NCBI GenBank assembly: GCA_951813605.1
Contig: OX638379.1
Location: 4,104,062-4,168,061, forward strand
DNA length: 64,000 nucleotides
Direction: 5' to 3'
Origin: an uncultured Bryobacterales bacterium
GTDB taxonomy: Bacteria > Acidobacteriota > Terriglobia > Bryobacterales > UBA6623
The position numbers and the translations under genes were made by a program. Under the pieces are notes generated by a model. It had not been told where the DNA came from. It searched no databases and worked only from the letters and a program-made list of their open reading frames with translations. Each line of letters opens with the position of its first letter. Position 1 is the stretch's first letter. Below, one piece after another: positions 8,687-17,119 of this stretch.

Positions 8687-9853
8687 TTGGCACTATACTC
8701 TCGCGCTTTAAGGGTCGAGCTTCCGCGAGGCCAGTCGGCCTTCCTTTGGGGCCCTCGAAAGGTCGGCAAGTCGACCTTGCTTCGCCACCAGTTCCCGCGC
8801 GCCGCCAGGTTCGACCTGCTCGATACCCGGCTGATGCTGGAGTTCACACGGGCACCGTGGACACTCGCGGACCGTGTCCGGGCCCTGGATCGCAGCTGCC
8901 GGGCTCATCCGATCATCATCGACGAGGTGCAGAAAGTGCCGCCGATCCTCGACGAGGTCCAGCGGCTCATCGAAAACGAAGGCCTCGGCTTTGTCTTGTG
9001 CGGCTCGAGCGCAAGGAAATTGAAGCGCGGGGGCGCGAACCTGCTCGGCGGGCGGGCTTGGCGCTTCGGCCTTCATCCCCTGACCTGGCCGGAGATCCCG
9101 GCCTTCGACCTTCTGAAGGCGCTGAATCGGGGGCTAGTCCCTCAGCACTACGACACAGCACAGTACCGGCGCGCCCTGGCCGGATACGTGGACGATTACC
9201 TGAAAGAAGAAGTGTTCGACGAAGGATTAACGCGCAACGCCCCCGCCTTCTCGCGTTTCTTCGAGGCGCTTCCGTTCTGCCACGGGGAACTCCTGAACTT
9301 CAGCAATGTCGCCAGAGACTGCGGTGTCGATTCAAAGACGGTTCGGGAATACTTCCAAATCCTCGTCGACACATTGCTCGGCGTCTTCTTAGAGCCGTTC
9401 GGGCAGCGGCGGTCGCGCGCCGTTATAACGCGAGCACCGAAGTTCTACCTCTTCGACGTCGGTGTCGCGGGCCACATGGCAGGCCGGCGGGTCGAACGCG
9501 CCGCGGGCCCGGACTTCGGACGCGCCCTCGAGCACTTCGTGCTGATGGAACTGCTCGCCTTCCGCACTTATCGAGAACGCGATTTCCCCGTGCGCTACTG
9601 GCGCACGAAGTCGGGACTGGAATGCGATTTCGTTCTCGGCCGTGACGGTAGTTTCGCAATTGAGGTGAAGGGCACGACCAAGCTCCGCCCGGGGGACCTG
9701 AAGGGAATACGCGCTTTCGTCGACGAGCACGATCCCCGTCTCGCCGTCATCGTTTGCAACGAGAGCGCTCCAAGGCGCACTCGCGATGGGATCTGGATCC
9801 TTCCATGGGAGCGGTTCCTCGAGCAGCTCTGGGCAGATTCCATCGTCAGTTGA
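8687..9853 (+). CDS. AAA ATPase with DUF4143-type C-terminal domain
   Basis: A 388-residue protein of the AAA_14/DUF4143 type. Walker A is WGPRKVGKSTLL (about 21-32), Walker B is IIIDEVQ (about 76-82), and the sensor region reads FVLCGSSARKLK. A C-terminal restriction-fold-like module contains VRYWRTKSGLECDFVL and FAIEVKGTTK, the (D/E)...ExK-like arrangement usual in DUF4143. Such ATPases are widespread and often mobile; a defence or toxin-like role has been suggested for relatives but none is established here. The start appears to be TTG at 8687, which gives the usual short N-terminus before Walker A; GGGGAAAA lies upstream. The gene stands alone between an AT-rich patch and a strong hairpin and is plausibly acquired. 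Confidence 0.85.
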   Translation: MALYSRALRVELPRGQSAFLWGPRKVGKSTLLRHQFPRAARFDLLDTRLMLEFTRAPWTLADRVRALDRSCRAHPIIIDEVQKVPPILDEVQRLIENEGLGFVLCGSSARKLKRGGANLLGGRAWRFGLHPLTWPEIPAFDLLKALNRGLVPQHYDTAQYRRALAGYVDDYLKEEVFDEGLTRNAPAFSRFFEALPFCHGELLNFSNVARDCGVDSKTVREYFQILVDTLLGVFLEPFGQRRSRAVITRAPKFYLFDVGVAGHMAGRRVERAAGPDFGRALEHFVLMELLAFRTYRERDFPVRYWRTKSGLECDFVLGRDGSFAIEVKGTTKLRPGDLKGIRAFVDEHDPRLAVIVCNESAPRRTRDGIWILPWERFLEQLWADSIVS

Positions 9854-9877
9854 AAGCGGGCCATGCATGGCCCGCTT
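9854..9877 (+). terminator. Palindromic hairpin after the ATPase gene
   Basis: AAGCGGGCCA and TGGCCCGCTT pair perfectly (10 bp) around the loop TGCA, starting at the base after the stop codon. There is no T-run, so it may be a factor-independent-like terminator or an RNA-stabilising hairpin. Confidence 0.6.
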
Positions 9878-10156
9878 CACAGGCTTTCGGACTGAGCGCA
9901 GGCCCTAGCCCTCGAGCGCCGCGGGAAAGCTCTTTGGCGGGGCGAGCTGGCGGAAGCGGGGGCCGGAACGGACCAGCGACGATGGCCCAGGTTCTAGGCC
10001 AGAACGGCTGCGGGCGGATGTGCAGCTCTTTCGCCCAAGCGACCGGATCGGGACTGTCGTGACGCGGAGGGAACGTCTGCTCGCGATTGCTCGTCGATCG
10101 CAAGGCGGCGATGGATCGACGATCCTCGGCTGACAGCTACCATGAGGAATCTCGCT
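9878..10156. other. Intergenic region upstream of mazG with an inverted repeat
   Basis: No gene seen. A perfect 9-bp inverted repeat, TCGTCGATC (10091-10099) and GATCGACGA (10114-10122), with a 14-nt spacer lies 35 nt before the mazG start and could be an operator or leader hairpin. Confidence 0.4.
10144..10148 (+). promoter_or_regulatory. Ribosome binding site that fixes the mazG start
   Basis: GAGGA sits 8 nt before ATG at 10157 and overlaps the alternative upstream ATG at 10142. The latter has no ribosome site of its own, so 10157 is preferred. Confidence 0.6.
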
Positions 10157-10939
10157 ATGCCGGGCCCGACGCAGGAGTTCTCGAAACTGTTAGACATCAT
10201 GCGCAAGTTGCGTTCTCCGGAGGGCTGCCCGTGGGATCGCGAGCAGACTCTGGAAAGCCTCCGGCGCTTTGTCGTCGAAGAGACTTACGAGGTTCTCGAC
10301 GCGATAGATCGCGAGGACTGGGACGGCTTGGCGGAGGAACTGGGCGACCTTCAGCTGCAAATCGTGTTCCAAGCCGAAATCGCCCGCAGCGAGGGGCTGT
10401 TCGACATCGAGCGCGTCTTGCGCAACATTAACGAGAAGCTAGTCCGGCGGCATCCGCACGTGTTCGAATCCGAGTCCCTGTCGACCGCGAACGAGGTCAC
10501 GCAGCGCTGGGAGGAGCTCAAGGCGCAAGAGAAGAGCGGGCGCGCCCGCTCCGGGCTGCTGGACGGCGTGGCGCGCAGCCAGCCCGCGATGCTGGAAGCG
10601 CAGCAGGTCAGCAAGCTCGCAGCAAGAGCAGGGTTCGACTGGGAACGCTTCGAGGACATGGGCGAGAAGCTCGTAGAGGAGTTCCGCGAGATCGGCGAGG
10701 CGCGTTCAAGCGGGGTCCCCGACCGGCTGGAGGACGAGGTCGGCGACCTGCTGTTCATGGCAGTGAATGTGGCGCGCTACTCCGGGGTCGACCCGGAAAT
10801 CGCCCTGCGGAGGGCGAACGCGAAATTCCGGGGACGCGTGGGTGCCATGGAGCGGGAGCTCGCGGAGGGCGGCCGCCAGATCGCCGACTGTGCGGCCGAA
10901 GAGCTGGAATCGTTATGGCAAAGGGCCAAGCAAGCCTAG
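10157..10939 (+). CDS. mazG: Nucleoside triphosphate pyrophosphohydrolase MazG
   Basis: A 260-residue cytosolic house-cleaning enzyme that hydrolyses (d)NTPs to NMP and pyrophosphate. It has the diagnostic LRSPEGCPWDREQT motif, then EETYEVLDAI and EELGDLQLQIVF (the metal-binding ExxE...ExxD helices). A second, weaker repeat includes DRLEDEVGDLLFMAVNVARYSG. Length and two-repeat layout match E. coli-type MazG. The start is chosen from the ribosome site at 10144-10148. The 3' end overlaps the GNAT gene by 25 nt, implying translational coupling. Confidence 0.95.
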   Translation: MPGPTQEFSKLLDIMRKLRSPEGCPWDREQTLESLRRFVVEETYEVLDAIDREDWDGLAEELGDLQLQIVFQAEIARSEGLFDIERVLRNINEKLVRRHPHVFESESLSTANEVTQRWEELKAQEKSGRARSGLLDGVARSQPAMLEAQQVSKLAARAGFDWERFEDMGEKLVEEFREIGEARSSGVPDRLEDEVGDLLFMAVNVARYSGVDPEIALRRANAKFRGRVGAMERELAEGGRQIADCAAEELESLWQRAKQA

Positions 10940-11655
10940 AGCGCCTCGAAATCCGGCCCCTCGAGTCTCTCGAGGAGTTCAACCTGACGCTCGGCCTCCA
11001 GAAGCGAGTCTGGGGCTTCGACGAGGCGGACATCGTCGCGCCCCGCCTTTTCGGCGTGTTTTCCCATATCGGCGGTTCGTGCCTCGGCGTGTTCCTGGAC
11101 AGCAAGTTGGTCGGCTACTCCCTAGCCTTCTCGGCGTTCAAGTTCGGCGGCGAGCGGTACTGGCACAGCCACATGGCGGCTGTCCATCCGACGTTGCAGC
11201 ATCAGGGAATCGGGCACCGCCTCAAGCTGCGCCAGCGGGCCGATGCTCTCGCTGCTGGCCTCGACCTGATCGAATGGACGTTTGATCCATTGCAGGCGCG
11301 TAACGCCTACTTCAACATCGAGAAGCTTGGAGTGGATGTCGAAGGCTACCTGCCCAATTTCTACGGGGTCACGTCCAGCGATCTGCACGGCTCACTCCCG
11401 ACGGACCGACTTGTTGCCGCCTGGCACCTGCGTAGCTCGAAGGTGCTCGAGCGACTCGCGGGAACACGCTCGGCGGCCGATAGCGGCGATTCCCGAATAG
11501 TGATCCCGGCAAGAATTTCCGAGATCCCCCGCAGGCGGGCGGCCGAGATCCAAGACCGCGTGAGGGCTCAGTTCCAAGAAGCGTTCGAGAGGGGTTTGCA
11601 AGTTACGCAATTCGAACGCACGCCGCGCGGCGGAATCTATCACCTCGCCGCCTGA
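10915..11655 (+). CDS. GNAT-superfamily acetyltransferase (COG3375-like)
   Basis: A 246-residue protein with a GNAT core. The acetyl-CoA-binding segment is AAVHPTLQHQGIGHRLKLRQRADAL (V/I-x-x-x-x-Q/R-x-x-G-x-G), preceded by a beta strand with GVFLDSKLVGYSLAF. DLIEWTFDPLQARNAYFNIEKLG and VEGYLPNFYG are typical of a predicted GNAT group found in Acidobacteriota and Actinobacteria. The substrate is unknown. The ATG lies inside the end of mazG (25-nt overlap), so the two are co-expressed. Confidence 0.8.
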   Translation: MAKGQASLERLEIRPLESLEEFNLTLGLQKRVWGFDEADIVAPRLFGVFSHIGGSCLGVFLDSKLVGYSLAFSAFKFGGERYWHSHMAAVHPTLQHQGIGHRLKLRQRADALAAGLDLIEWTFDPLQARNAYFNIEKLGVDVEGYLPNFYGVTSSDLHGSLPTDRLVAAWHLRSSKVLERLAGTRSAADSGDSRIVIPARISEIPRRRAAEIQDRVRAQFQEAFERGLQVTQFERTPRGGIYHLAA

Positions 11656-11745
11656 CAGGCGCAACTCTCCACCTAGGGGACCCCGGCCGCGGAGCCGGTC
11701 GCCGCATTGCCGAGCCACTCAGACTCCGAGATACGATGAAATGCC

Positions 11746-12612
11746 GTGGCCGATTTGCCTGTCGGAGTCATTACTGACGAGTTCTCCCAGGACTTCGAGC
11801 GAGTCTGCTCGACCGCAGCCGCTTTGGGAGTTCCGGAACTGGAGATCCGCACTGCGTGGGGCAAGAACGTCCTCGACATGTCGGACCGGGAGATTCGCCG
11901 ACTGAAAGACGCTGCCGACCATCACGGGCGACGAATCATTTGCGTGGCGTCCCCGGTCTACAAATGCGTGCTGCCGGACGGGGGCGAGGTCGACGAGCGG
12001 TTTCACCACGACGCGTTCCAAGCCTCGTTCGGGTTCGACGAGCAGCCGAAGATCCTCGACCGGGCCCTCCAGATCGCAACTCGGCTCGAGGCGCCGTTCG
12101 TCCGGGTGTTCAGTTTCTGGCGCACCGTTGAGCCGGACCGGAACTTCGATCGAATCGCGGAGATCTTGGAGGACGGCGGCGAGGCAGCGCGGGGGACGGG
12201 CATCCTTCTGGGCTTGGAGAACGAGCACGCGTGCCACTTCGCAACCGGCGAGGAAATCGGCCGCGTGGCGCGCCGGCTGGACCCCGAGGCGTACGGAATC
12301 GTTTGGGACCCGGCCAACGCCTGCGTGGCTGGCGAGCGCGCCTACCCGGACGGCTTCGAGCGCGTCGCGTGCGACCGGATCTGCCATGTCCATGCCAAGG
12401 ACTGCACCATCGATCGCAAGACCGGAGAGCCGGCTTGGTGCGATGTCGGCGCCGGCCAGATAGGGTGGCCTGAGCAGGTTGCCGCCCTCGTGGAGAAGGG
12501 CTATTCCGGCTCGGTGAGCCTCGAGACCCACTGGGGCGGGCCCGGCGGCGACAAGTACGCCGGCAGCGCGATCTGCGCCAAGAGCTTGCTCAGGATTGTC
12601 AGAGAGGCGTGA
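11746..12612 (+). CDS. Sugar phosphate isomerase/epimerase-like TIM-barrel protein
   Basis: A 288-residue protein of the xylose-isomerase-like TIM barrel (AP_endonuc_2) family. Recognisable elements are GVITDEFSQDFERV at the N-terminus, LGLENEHACHF (metal-binding Glu/His), IVWDPANACVAGE, CHVHAKD (His/Asp of the metal site), and SVSLETHWGGPGGD near the end. Such proteins act as sugar or polyol isomerases or epimerases, or as hydroxypyruvate-isomerase-like enzymes; the substrate is not predictable. No N-terminal signal, so cytosolic. Start is GTG at 11746; two nearby ATGs are out of frame. Confidence 0.85.
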   Translation: MADLPVGVITDEFSQDFERVCSTAAALGVPELEIRTAWGKNVLDMSDREIRRLKDAADHHGRRIICVASPVYKCVLPDGGEVDERFHHDAFQASFGFDEQPKILDRALQIATRLEAPFVRVFSFWRTVEPDRNFDRIAEILEDGGEAARGTGILLGLENEHACHFATGEEIGRVARRLDPEAYGIVWDPANACVAGERAYPDGFERVACDRICHVHAKDCTIDRKTGEPAWCDVGAGQIGWPEQVAALVEKGYSGSVSLETHWGGPGGDKYAGSAICAKSLLRIVREA

Positions 12613-12622
12613 CGCAGGAGGG

Positions 12623-14695
12623 CTAGTCCTCTCCGGTGCGCTCGCGCCTTGCGGCTTCCACGATCTTCTCAGCGATCTGGCCCGGCACGTAGTCGTAGTA
12701 TCCCTGCAACATCGTGAAGGAGCCCCGGCCCTGCGTCATTGACGTCAGGTCGTTCGCGTACGTCAGCATTTCCGCCATTGGGACGTCAGCGTGGATCAGT
12801 TGCGTCGAACCCTTCGAGTCCATCCCCTGAATGCGGCCGCGCCGGCCGTTCAGATCGCCCATCAGATCACCGGCGAATTCCATCGGAGCCTCGACTTGGA
12901 CCTTCATGATGGGCTCGAGGAGCACAGGCTTGGCCTCCGCCATCGCCTGCTTGAACGCCTTGCTGCCCGCTAGTTTGAACGCCAGCTCCGATGAATCGAC
13001 ATCGTGGTAGGACCCGTCGTAGAGCGTGACCTTGAAATCGACCACGGGGTATCCAGCCAGATAGCCTCTCGCGGCAGCTTCCAAGATGCCCTTCTCCACG
13101 GCCGGAATATACGTCTTGGGTATCGAGCCGCCGAAGATCTCGTCGACGAATTCGAACTCCGCGCCGCGTTCAAGAGGGTTGACCTTGATCTTGCAATCGC
13201 CGAACTGGCCGTGCCCCCCGGTCTGCTTCTTGTGGCGGCCGTGGACGTCGGCGGAACCCCGAATGGTCTCCCTGTACGGGATCTTGGGAGAGCGTAGCTC
13301 GACATTGACGTTGTAGCGCTTCCGCAGCTTGCTGCACACGATGTCTAGATGCTGCTGCCCATTGCCGGCGAGCAGGAACTGCTGCGTTTGCGGCTCACGG
13401 TAGAAGTTCAGCGAGGAATCCTCCTCAAGGACCTTGACGATGGTGCTGCTGAGCCGATCCTCGTCCTGCCGGCTCGTGGGCACGATTGCGTAGGAAATCG
13501 ACGGAGGAGGCAGCACAGCCTTGGGGAAGCGGATCTCGTTCTCCTTGGTCCCCAGGCTGTCGCCGGTCAAGGTGTCCTTCAGCTTGGCGACAACGCCGAG
13601 GTCACCGGCATGGATGGCCGGGACCGGATCCAGCGTCTTGCCGCGGGCGACGCTGATGCGCGCGAACTTCTCGTTGCTCTGCTTGCGCTGGTTGTAGACC
13701 TGCGCATCGTTGTGAAGCACTCCGGAGGCAACGCGGAAATAGCTCACGCGTCCGGAGAAGGCGTCCGAGCTTGTCTTCCACACGTATAGCGCGAGCGGGC
13801 CGCTGTCGTCGATCCCGATCTCGCCCGACTCGGTGGGCAATTCGCCGCGGTCGGTCGCCGAGGGACTCGCCTCGACAAGGAAGTCCAGGAGTCGGTCGAC
13901 ACCCATGTTGTGCAAAGCAGACCCGCACAGCAGCGGCGTGACCTCGCCTTCGGCAATGGCATTCCTGAGCCCGGCGACCAGTTTCCCGGGTTCTAGCGTG
14001 CCTTCCTCGAAGTACTCATCCATCAGGTCTTCGTCGGTCTCGGCAACCGACTCCATCAGGCTGGTCCGAGCCTCCTCGACCTGGTCGGCCATATCGTCCG
14101 GAACCGGGATCTCCCTGCCCTTGCCCTTCCCGTCTAGCTCGTACTCGTAGGCCTTGCCGGATATCAGATCGACTATGCCACGGAACCCTTTCTCGCTGCC
14201 CAGAGGAAGCTGCACCGCCACCGCCGCGATGCCGAAGGCCTCCCTGACTTGGTCGACCACCGCGTCCACCGAGGCGCGCTCCTTGTGCATCTTGTTGACG
14301 AAGATGACTTTCGGAATGCCGTATTCACTTGCGAAACCCCAGGCTTTCTCGGTCTGGATCTCGACGCCATTGACCGCGTCCACTACGACCAGAGCAGTGT
14401 CGGCAGCGATCAAGGCGGCCTTCGCGTCGTTAAGGAAGATGTTGTAGCCGGGTGTGTCGAGCAGGTTGATCTTCGCTTCGCGCCATTCGGCGACGGCGAG
14501 CGCCGTAGAGATCGAAACGCTTCGCGCGATCTCCTCCTCGTCGTAATCGGTGACCGTGTTGCCCTCGTCGACCCTCGTGAGGCGGCTCGTTCCGCCGGTC
14601 GTGTAGAGCATTGCTGCCGCCAGCGTCGTCTTGCCGCAATCGCCGTGGCCGACGATGCCGACATTCCTCACGTCCTTGCCCGCGTATACCTTCAT
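12623..14695 (-). CDS. fusA: Elongation factor G-like GTPase
   Basis: A 690-residue translational GTPase with the five-domain EF-G layout. G motifs: VGHGDCGKTT at about 15-24 (P-loop; HGDCGKT replaces the HIDAGKT of canonical EF-G), DEGNTVTDYDEEE (switch I region), LLDTPGY (G3), VNKMHKE (G4). Domain IV contains GGHGQFGDCKIKVNP and GGSIPKTYIPAVEKGI. The C-terminus reads MTQGRGSFTMLQGYYDYVPGQIAEKIV. The P-loop variant and overall pattern fit the EF-G-like paralogue group (often annotated FusA2 or EF-G-like) rather than the rpsG-linked fusA, and no ribosomal protein genes are nearby. A canonical copy is expected elsewhere. GAGG and AGGAAA precede the ATG. Confidence 0.9.
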   Translation of the reverse strand: MKVYAGKDVRNVGIVGHGDCGKTTLAAAMLYTTGGTSRLTRVDEGNTVTDYDEEEIARSVSISTALAVAEWREAKINLLDTPGYNIFLNDAKAALIAADTALVVVDAVNGVEIQTEKAWGFASEYGIPKVIFVNKMHKERASVDAVVDQVREAFGIAAVAVQLPLGSEKGFRGIVDLISGKAYEYELDGKGKGREIPVPDDMADQVEEARTSLMESVAETDEDLMDEYFEEGTLEPGKLVAGLRNAIAEGEVTPLLCGSALHNMGVDRLLDFLVEASPSATDRGELPTESGEIGIDDSGPLALYVWKTSSDAFSGRVSYFRVASGVLHNDAQVYNQRKQSNEKFARISVARGKTLDPVPAIHAGDLGVVAKLKDTLTGDSLGTKENEIRFPKAVLPPPSISYAIVPTSRQDEDRLSSTIVKVLEEDSSLNFYREPQTQQFLLAGNGQQHLDIVCSKLRKRYNVNVELRSPKIPYRETIRGSADVHGRHKKQTGGHGQFGDCKIKVNPLERGAEFEFVDEIFGGSIPKTYIPAVEKGILEAAARGYLAGYPVVDFKVTLYDGSYHDVDSSELAFKLAGSKAFKQAMAEAKPVLLEPIMKVQVEAPMEFAGDLMGDLNGRRGRIQGMDSKGSTQLIHADVPMAEMLTYANDLTSMTQGRGSFTMLQGYYDYVPGQIAEKIVEAARRERTGED

Positions 14696-14831
14696 TGCCT
14701 CGTTTCCTGAAACCGTTGGATTAAGCCGCCGTAACCCGCGCTCGGAGCCACGGATGGCGGTTAACGTTCACTGGCCCTGGCGGCATCCGCCGCCTGAAGG
14801 CTCTGGCGTCCAGTATAGGACGGATCGCGAA

Positions 14832-16310
14832 CTAGGGCTCGCGGTGCTCAAGCCAAGTCGAGTACGCGTGCCTGCGAGAGCCGGTGTACATGTAGGTGTC
14901 GAAGACCCACGCCTGGCCGAGAGCCCGCGGGTCGCCGTCCCGCTCCAGCCGCTCCTCCAGTTCCGCGCGGAGGGCCTTCTTCGCCTCGGCATGGGCAGGG
15001 TCCCGTGCCAGGTCGTTAACACAATCCTTGTCACGGTCGACTCGATAGAGTTCCTCGGCGGGCCGCTTGCCGAAGGACATGCGGTAGTATTTGTCAAAAC
15101 CCCGCAAGAGCCGGCTCTTGGTCGGGCTGGCATCGCAATTGCGATAACCGGTTTCGGGGTTCCCTGCGGGCCAGCGATCCGGCTCGTAGTTGCGGACGTA
15201 GAGGTACTCCGGAGTGCGGATGGCGCGCACGGGGTATCCCCCGTCGTTGGGGCGCCCCAGGTCGTGTCGCTCCTTGCCGACCAGCATCCGATTCCGGTCA
15301 GCGTCGATCCAGCCCTGCTGGTCTGACTCCAGGACGCTCATGAAGCTGCGACCCGTCATCGAATCCGGGACGTCAACTCCTGCCGCTTCCAAGATGGTCG
15401 GCCCGAAGTCCCTGACATTCACGAAGTCCTCGACGGTCCGCCCACTCCGTCCCCCGCCCCAGCGGACTGCCAGCGGCAGGTGAAAGCCGTACTCATAGAT
15501 CTGGCCCTTGACACGCGGGAAAGGCATGCCGTGGTCAGAGGTGGCCAGAATCAGCGTGTTATCGAGCTCGCCGATTTCGTCAAGCTTGCTCAAGATCCGA
15601 CCTAGGTGAATGTCGAACCACTCGGACTCAACGGCGTAATCCGCCAAGTCGCGCCGGATCGTTACGTCATCGGGGTAGAAGGCTGGGACGTCCACGTCCT
15701 GATGGCGCTTGCCGCTGATCGCCCCGGCGCCGTCCTGGAAAGCGCGGTGTGGCTCGTGTGTCCCGAACCAGAAGCAGAAGGGCTGGCCCGGAAGCCGGCC
15801 CTCCAAGAAGTGCTCGAAATTCCTGGCATAGTCCTTGTTGGACATGCTGCGGAACTTCGGCTCGAGAGTATGCTTGGCGTATTCGGGTCCAGCCGGATTC
15901 CGCGAGAAGCCTCCGGCCCTGAAATCGCCCGGTCCCCAGCCCTTTCCGGTGTACCCGACGCGGTAGCCGGCTTTTTCGAGAAGGTCCGGGAAGACAGCCC
16001 ACTTGGCCGGAAAGACTCCGAAATGGTTGACCGCCTCTTCGAGCTGCCAACTGTTGCGCCCCGTCAGAATGCTCGCTCTGCAGGGAGAGCACTTGGGATT
16101 GGAGGTGAAGCAGTTCGCGAACAGGACACCTTCGTTCGCAATGCGGTCGAAGGAGGGCGTGTTTACCCAAGTGCAGCCGTACGCGCCGGCGTGAGGCCAG
16201 CCCCAGTCGTCCGCTATCGCGAAAAGAATGTTGGGACGCCTCGCCTGGCCGGCGGCGGGTAGCGCCGCCGCAGCGCCCAGCGTCGCGGACATCATTTGCC
16301 TACGAGTCAT
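14832..16310 (-). CDS. Tat-exported sulfatase
   Basis: A 492-residue S1-type sulfatase. The chosen ATG gives MTRRQMMSATLGAAAALPAAGQA, a Tat-like signal (twin Arg) ending in an Ala-rich cleavage region. The next frame-open codons upstream add 34 residues of no signal character. Metal site is NILFAIADDWGWPHAG; formylglycine motif is C-S-P-C-R in SNPKCSPCRASILTGR; later DHGMPFPRVKGQIYEYG. It resembles the N-sulfoglucosamine sulfohydrolase/heparan-sulfatase-like branch. Tat export fits a protein folded or modified before export. Probable role is desulfation of sugars in the periplasm. No clear Shine-Dalgarno before this start. No formylglycine-generating enzyme is in this window. Confidence 0.88.
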   Translation of the reverse strand: MTRRQMMSATLGAAAALPAAGQARRPNILFAIADDWGWPHAGAYGCTWVNTPSFDRIANEGVLFANCFTSNPKCSPCRASILTGRNSWQLEEAVNHFGVFPAKWAVFPDLLEKAGYRVGYTGKGWGPGDFRAGGFSRNPAGPEYAKHTLEPKFRSMSNKDYARNFEHFLEGRLPGQPFCFWFGTHEPHRAFQDGAGAISGKRHQDVDVPAFYPDDVTIRRDLADYAVESEWFDIHLGRILSKLDEIGELDNTLILATSDHGMPFPRVKGQIYEYGFHLPLAVRWGGGRSGRTVEDFVNVRDFGPTILEAAGVDVPDSMTGRSFMSVLESDQQGWIDADRNRMLVGKERHDLGRPNDGGYPVRAIRTPEYLYVRNYEPDRWPAGNPETGYRNCDASPTKSRLLRGFDKYYRMSFGKRPAEELYRVDRDKDCVNDLARDPAHAEAKKALRAELEERLERDGDPRALGQAWVFDTYMYTGSRRHAYSTWLEHREP

Positions 16311-16484
16311 GCATGAGTAGAATAGCCGACTCGAGGCCCGTTGCGGCCAACGAAGAATCAAGCCGGCCCGCGAGCCGCTCTGGACGCAGCTGCGGCCGAG
16401 CCTAGATCGCAAGGCAGACCCGCTGTCCCGTACCGGCAGGGATCAGGGGTTCCCGCACCACAGCGGAGCCTGGCCAGCCCGTGG

Positions 16485-16961
16485 CTATTCCGGGCGCTCG
16501 ATGCGTCCGAAGAGATTCCCTCCGTGCTTGCTGCCCCACCACATCCCCGCATAGGAGTCTCGGTAGAAGACCACGCGGGCCGTGTAGGACCCAAGGCCAG
16601 GAATCCCCAGATCCGTTACGCTCACGATCGGCGTGTCGCCAGCCCACGCCAACTTCACAGGCACCGGCACAGTCACGTCCGTGTCGCCGAACTGAATTCG
16701 CGCATGGAACGTCCAGATGTCACCTGCCCGCTTGACCGCCTTCTCGATTTCGTAGCGCTCGTTCCGCAGCTTGACAGGCTCGCCGTCACTTCCGGTCGGA
16801 TCGGCTCCCTCCATTTGGGAAAAGAGGGTGAAGTGTCCGTCCAGGACAGCTCCGCGCATAGATTCTTCGAACGCCTGCTCAAGGTCTTGCTGTTCTTCCG
16901 AGGACACGGGCTCCGTCGAGCAGGAAAACAGGAGCAACGGAAGAAGGAATAGGTACCGCAC
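16485..16961 (-). CDS. Small conserved lipoprotein, function unknown
   Basis: A 158-residue predicted lipoprotein. The GTG start at 16961 gives a short signal VRYLFLLPLLLFS ending in the lipobox Cys, followed by STEPVSSEEQQ. The body is a beta-rich domain with VTVPVPVKLAWAGDTP, and the tail is MWWGSKHGGNLFGRIE, a Trp/Gly/His-rich ending I have seen in hypothetical proteins of several phyla but cannot name. Longer versions of the ORF add residues without signal character. It lies between the ThuA lipoprotein and the sulfatase on the same strand. No function is assigned. Confidence 0.7.
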   Translation of the reverse strand: MRYLFLLPLLLFSCSTEPVSSEEQQDLEQAFEESMRGAVLDGHFTLFSQMEGADPTGSDGEPVKLRNERYEIEKAVKRAGDIWTFHARIQFGDTDVTVPVPVKLAWAGDTPIVSVTDLGIPGLGSYTARVVFYRDSYAGMWWGSKHGGNLFGRIERPE

Positions 16962-17044
16962 GGCTTCTAATGTACTGGAACTCGATGCCCGAATGAGCGT
17001 CAATGGCTTCCGCCAATGGAGGATTCTACCTACAGCTGCCATCT

Positions 17045-17063
17045 CGCCCTCGCGCGAAGGGCG
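17045..17063 (-). terminator. Possible terminator hairpin downstream of the ThuA gene
   Basis: CGCCCT (17045-17050) and AGGGCG (17058-17063) form a 6-bp stem with a 7-nt loop, 57 nt past the ThuA stop. No T-run; weak. Confidence 0.3.
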
Positions 17064-17119
17064 CTTCGGGCAATTACCAATTGAGCGCCTCGCCGACGGG
17101 ATCCGGCCAGCGCTGCCTC

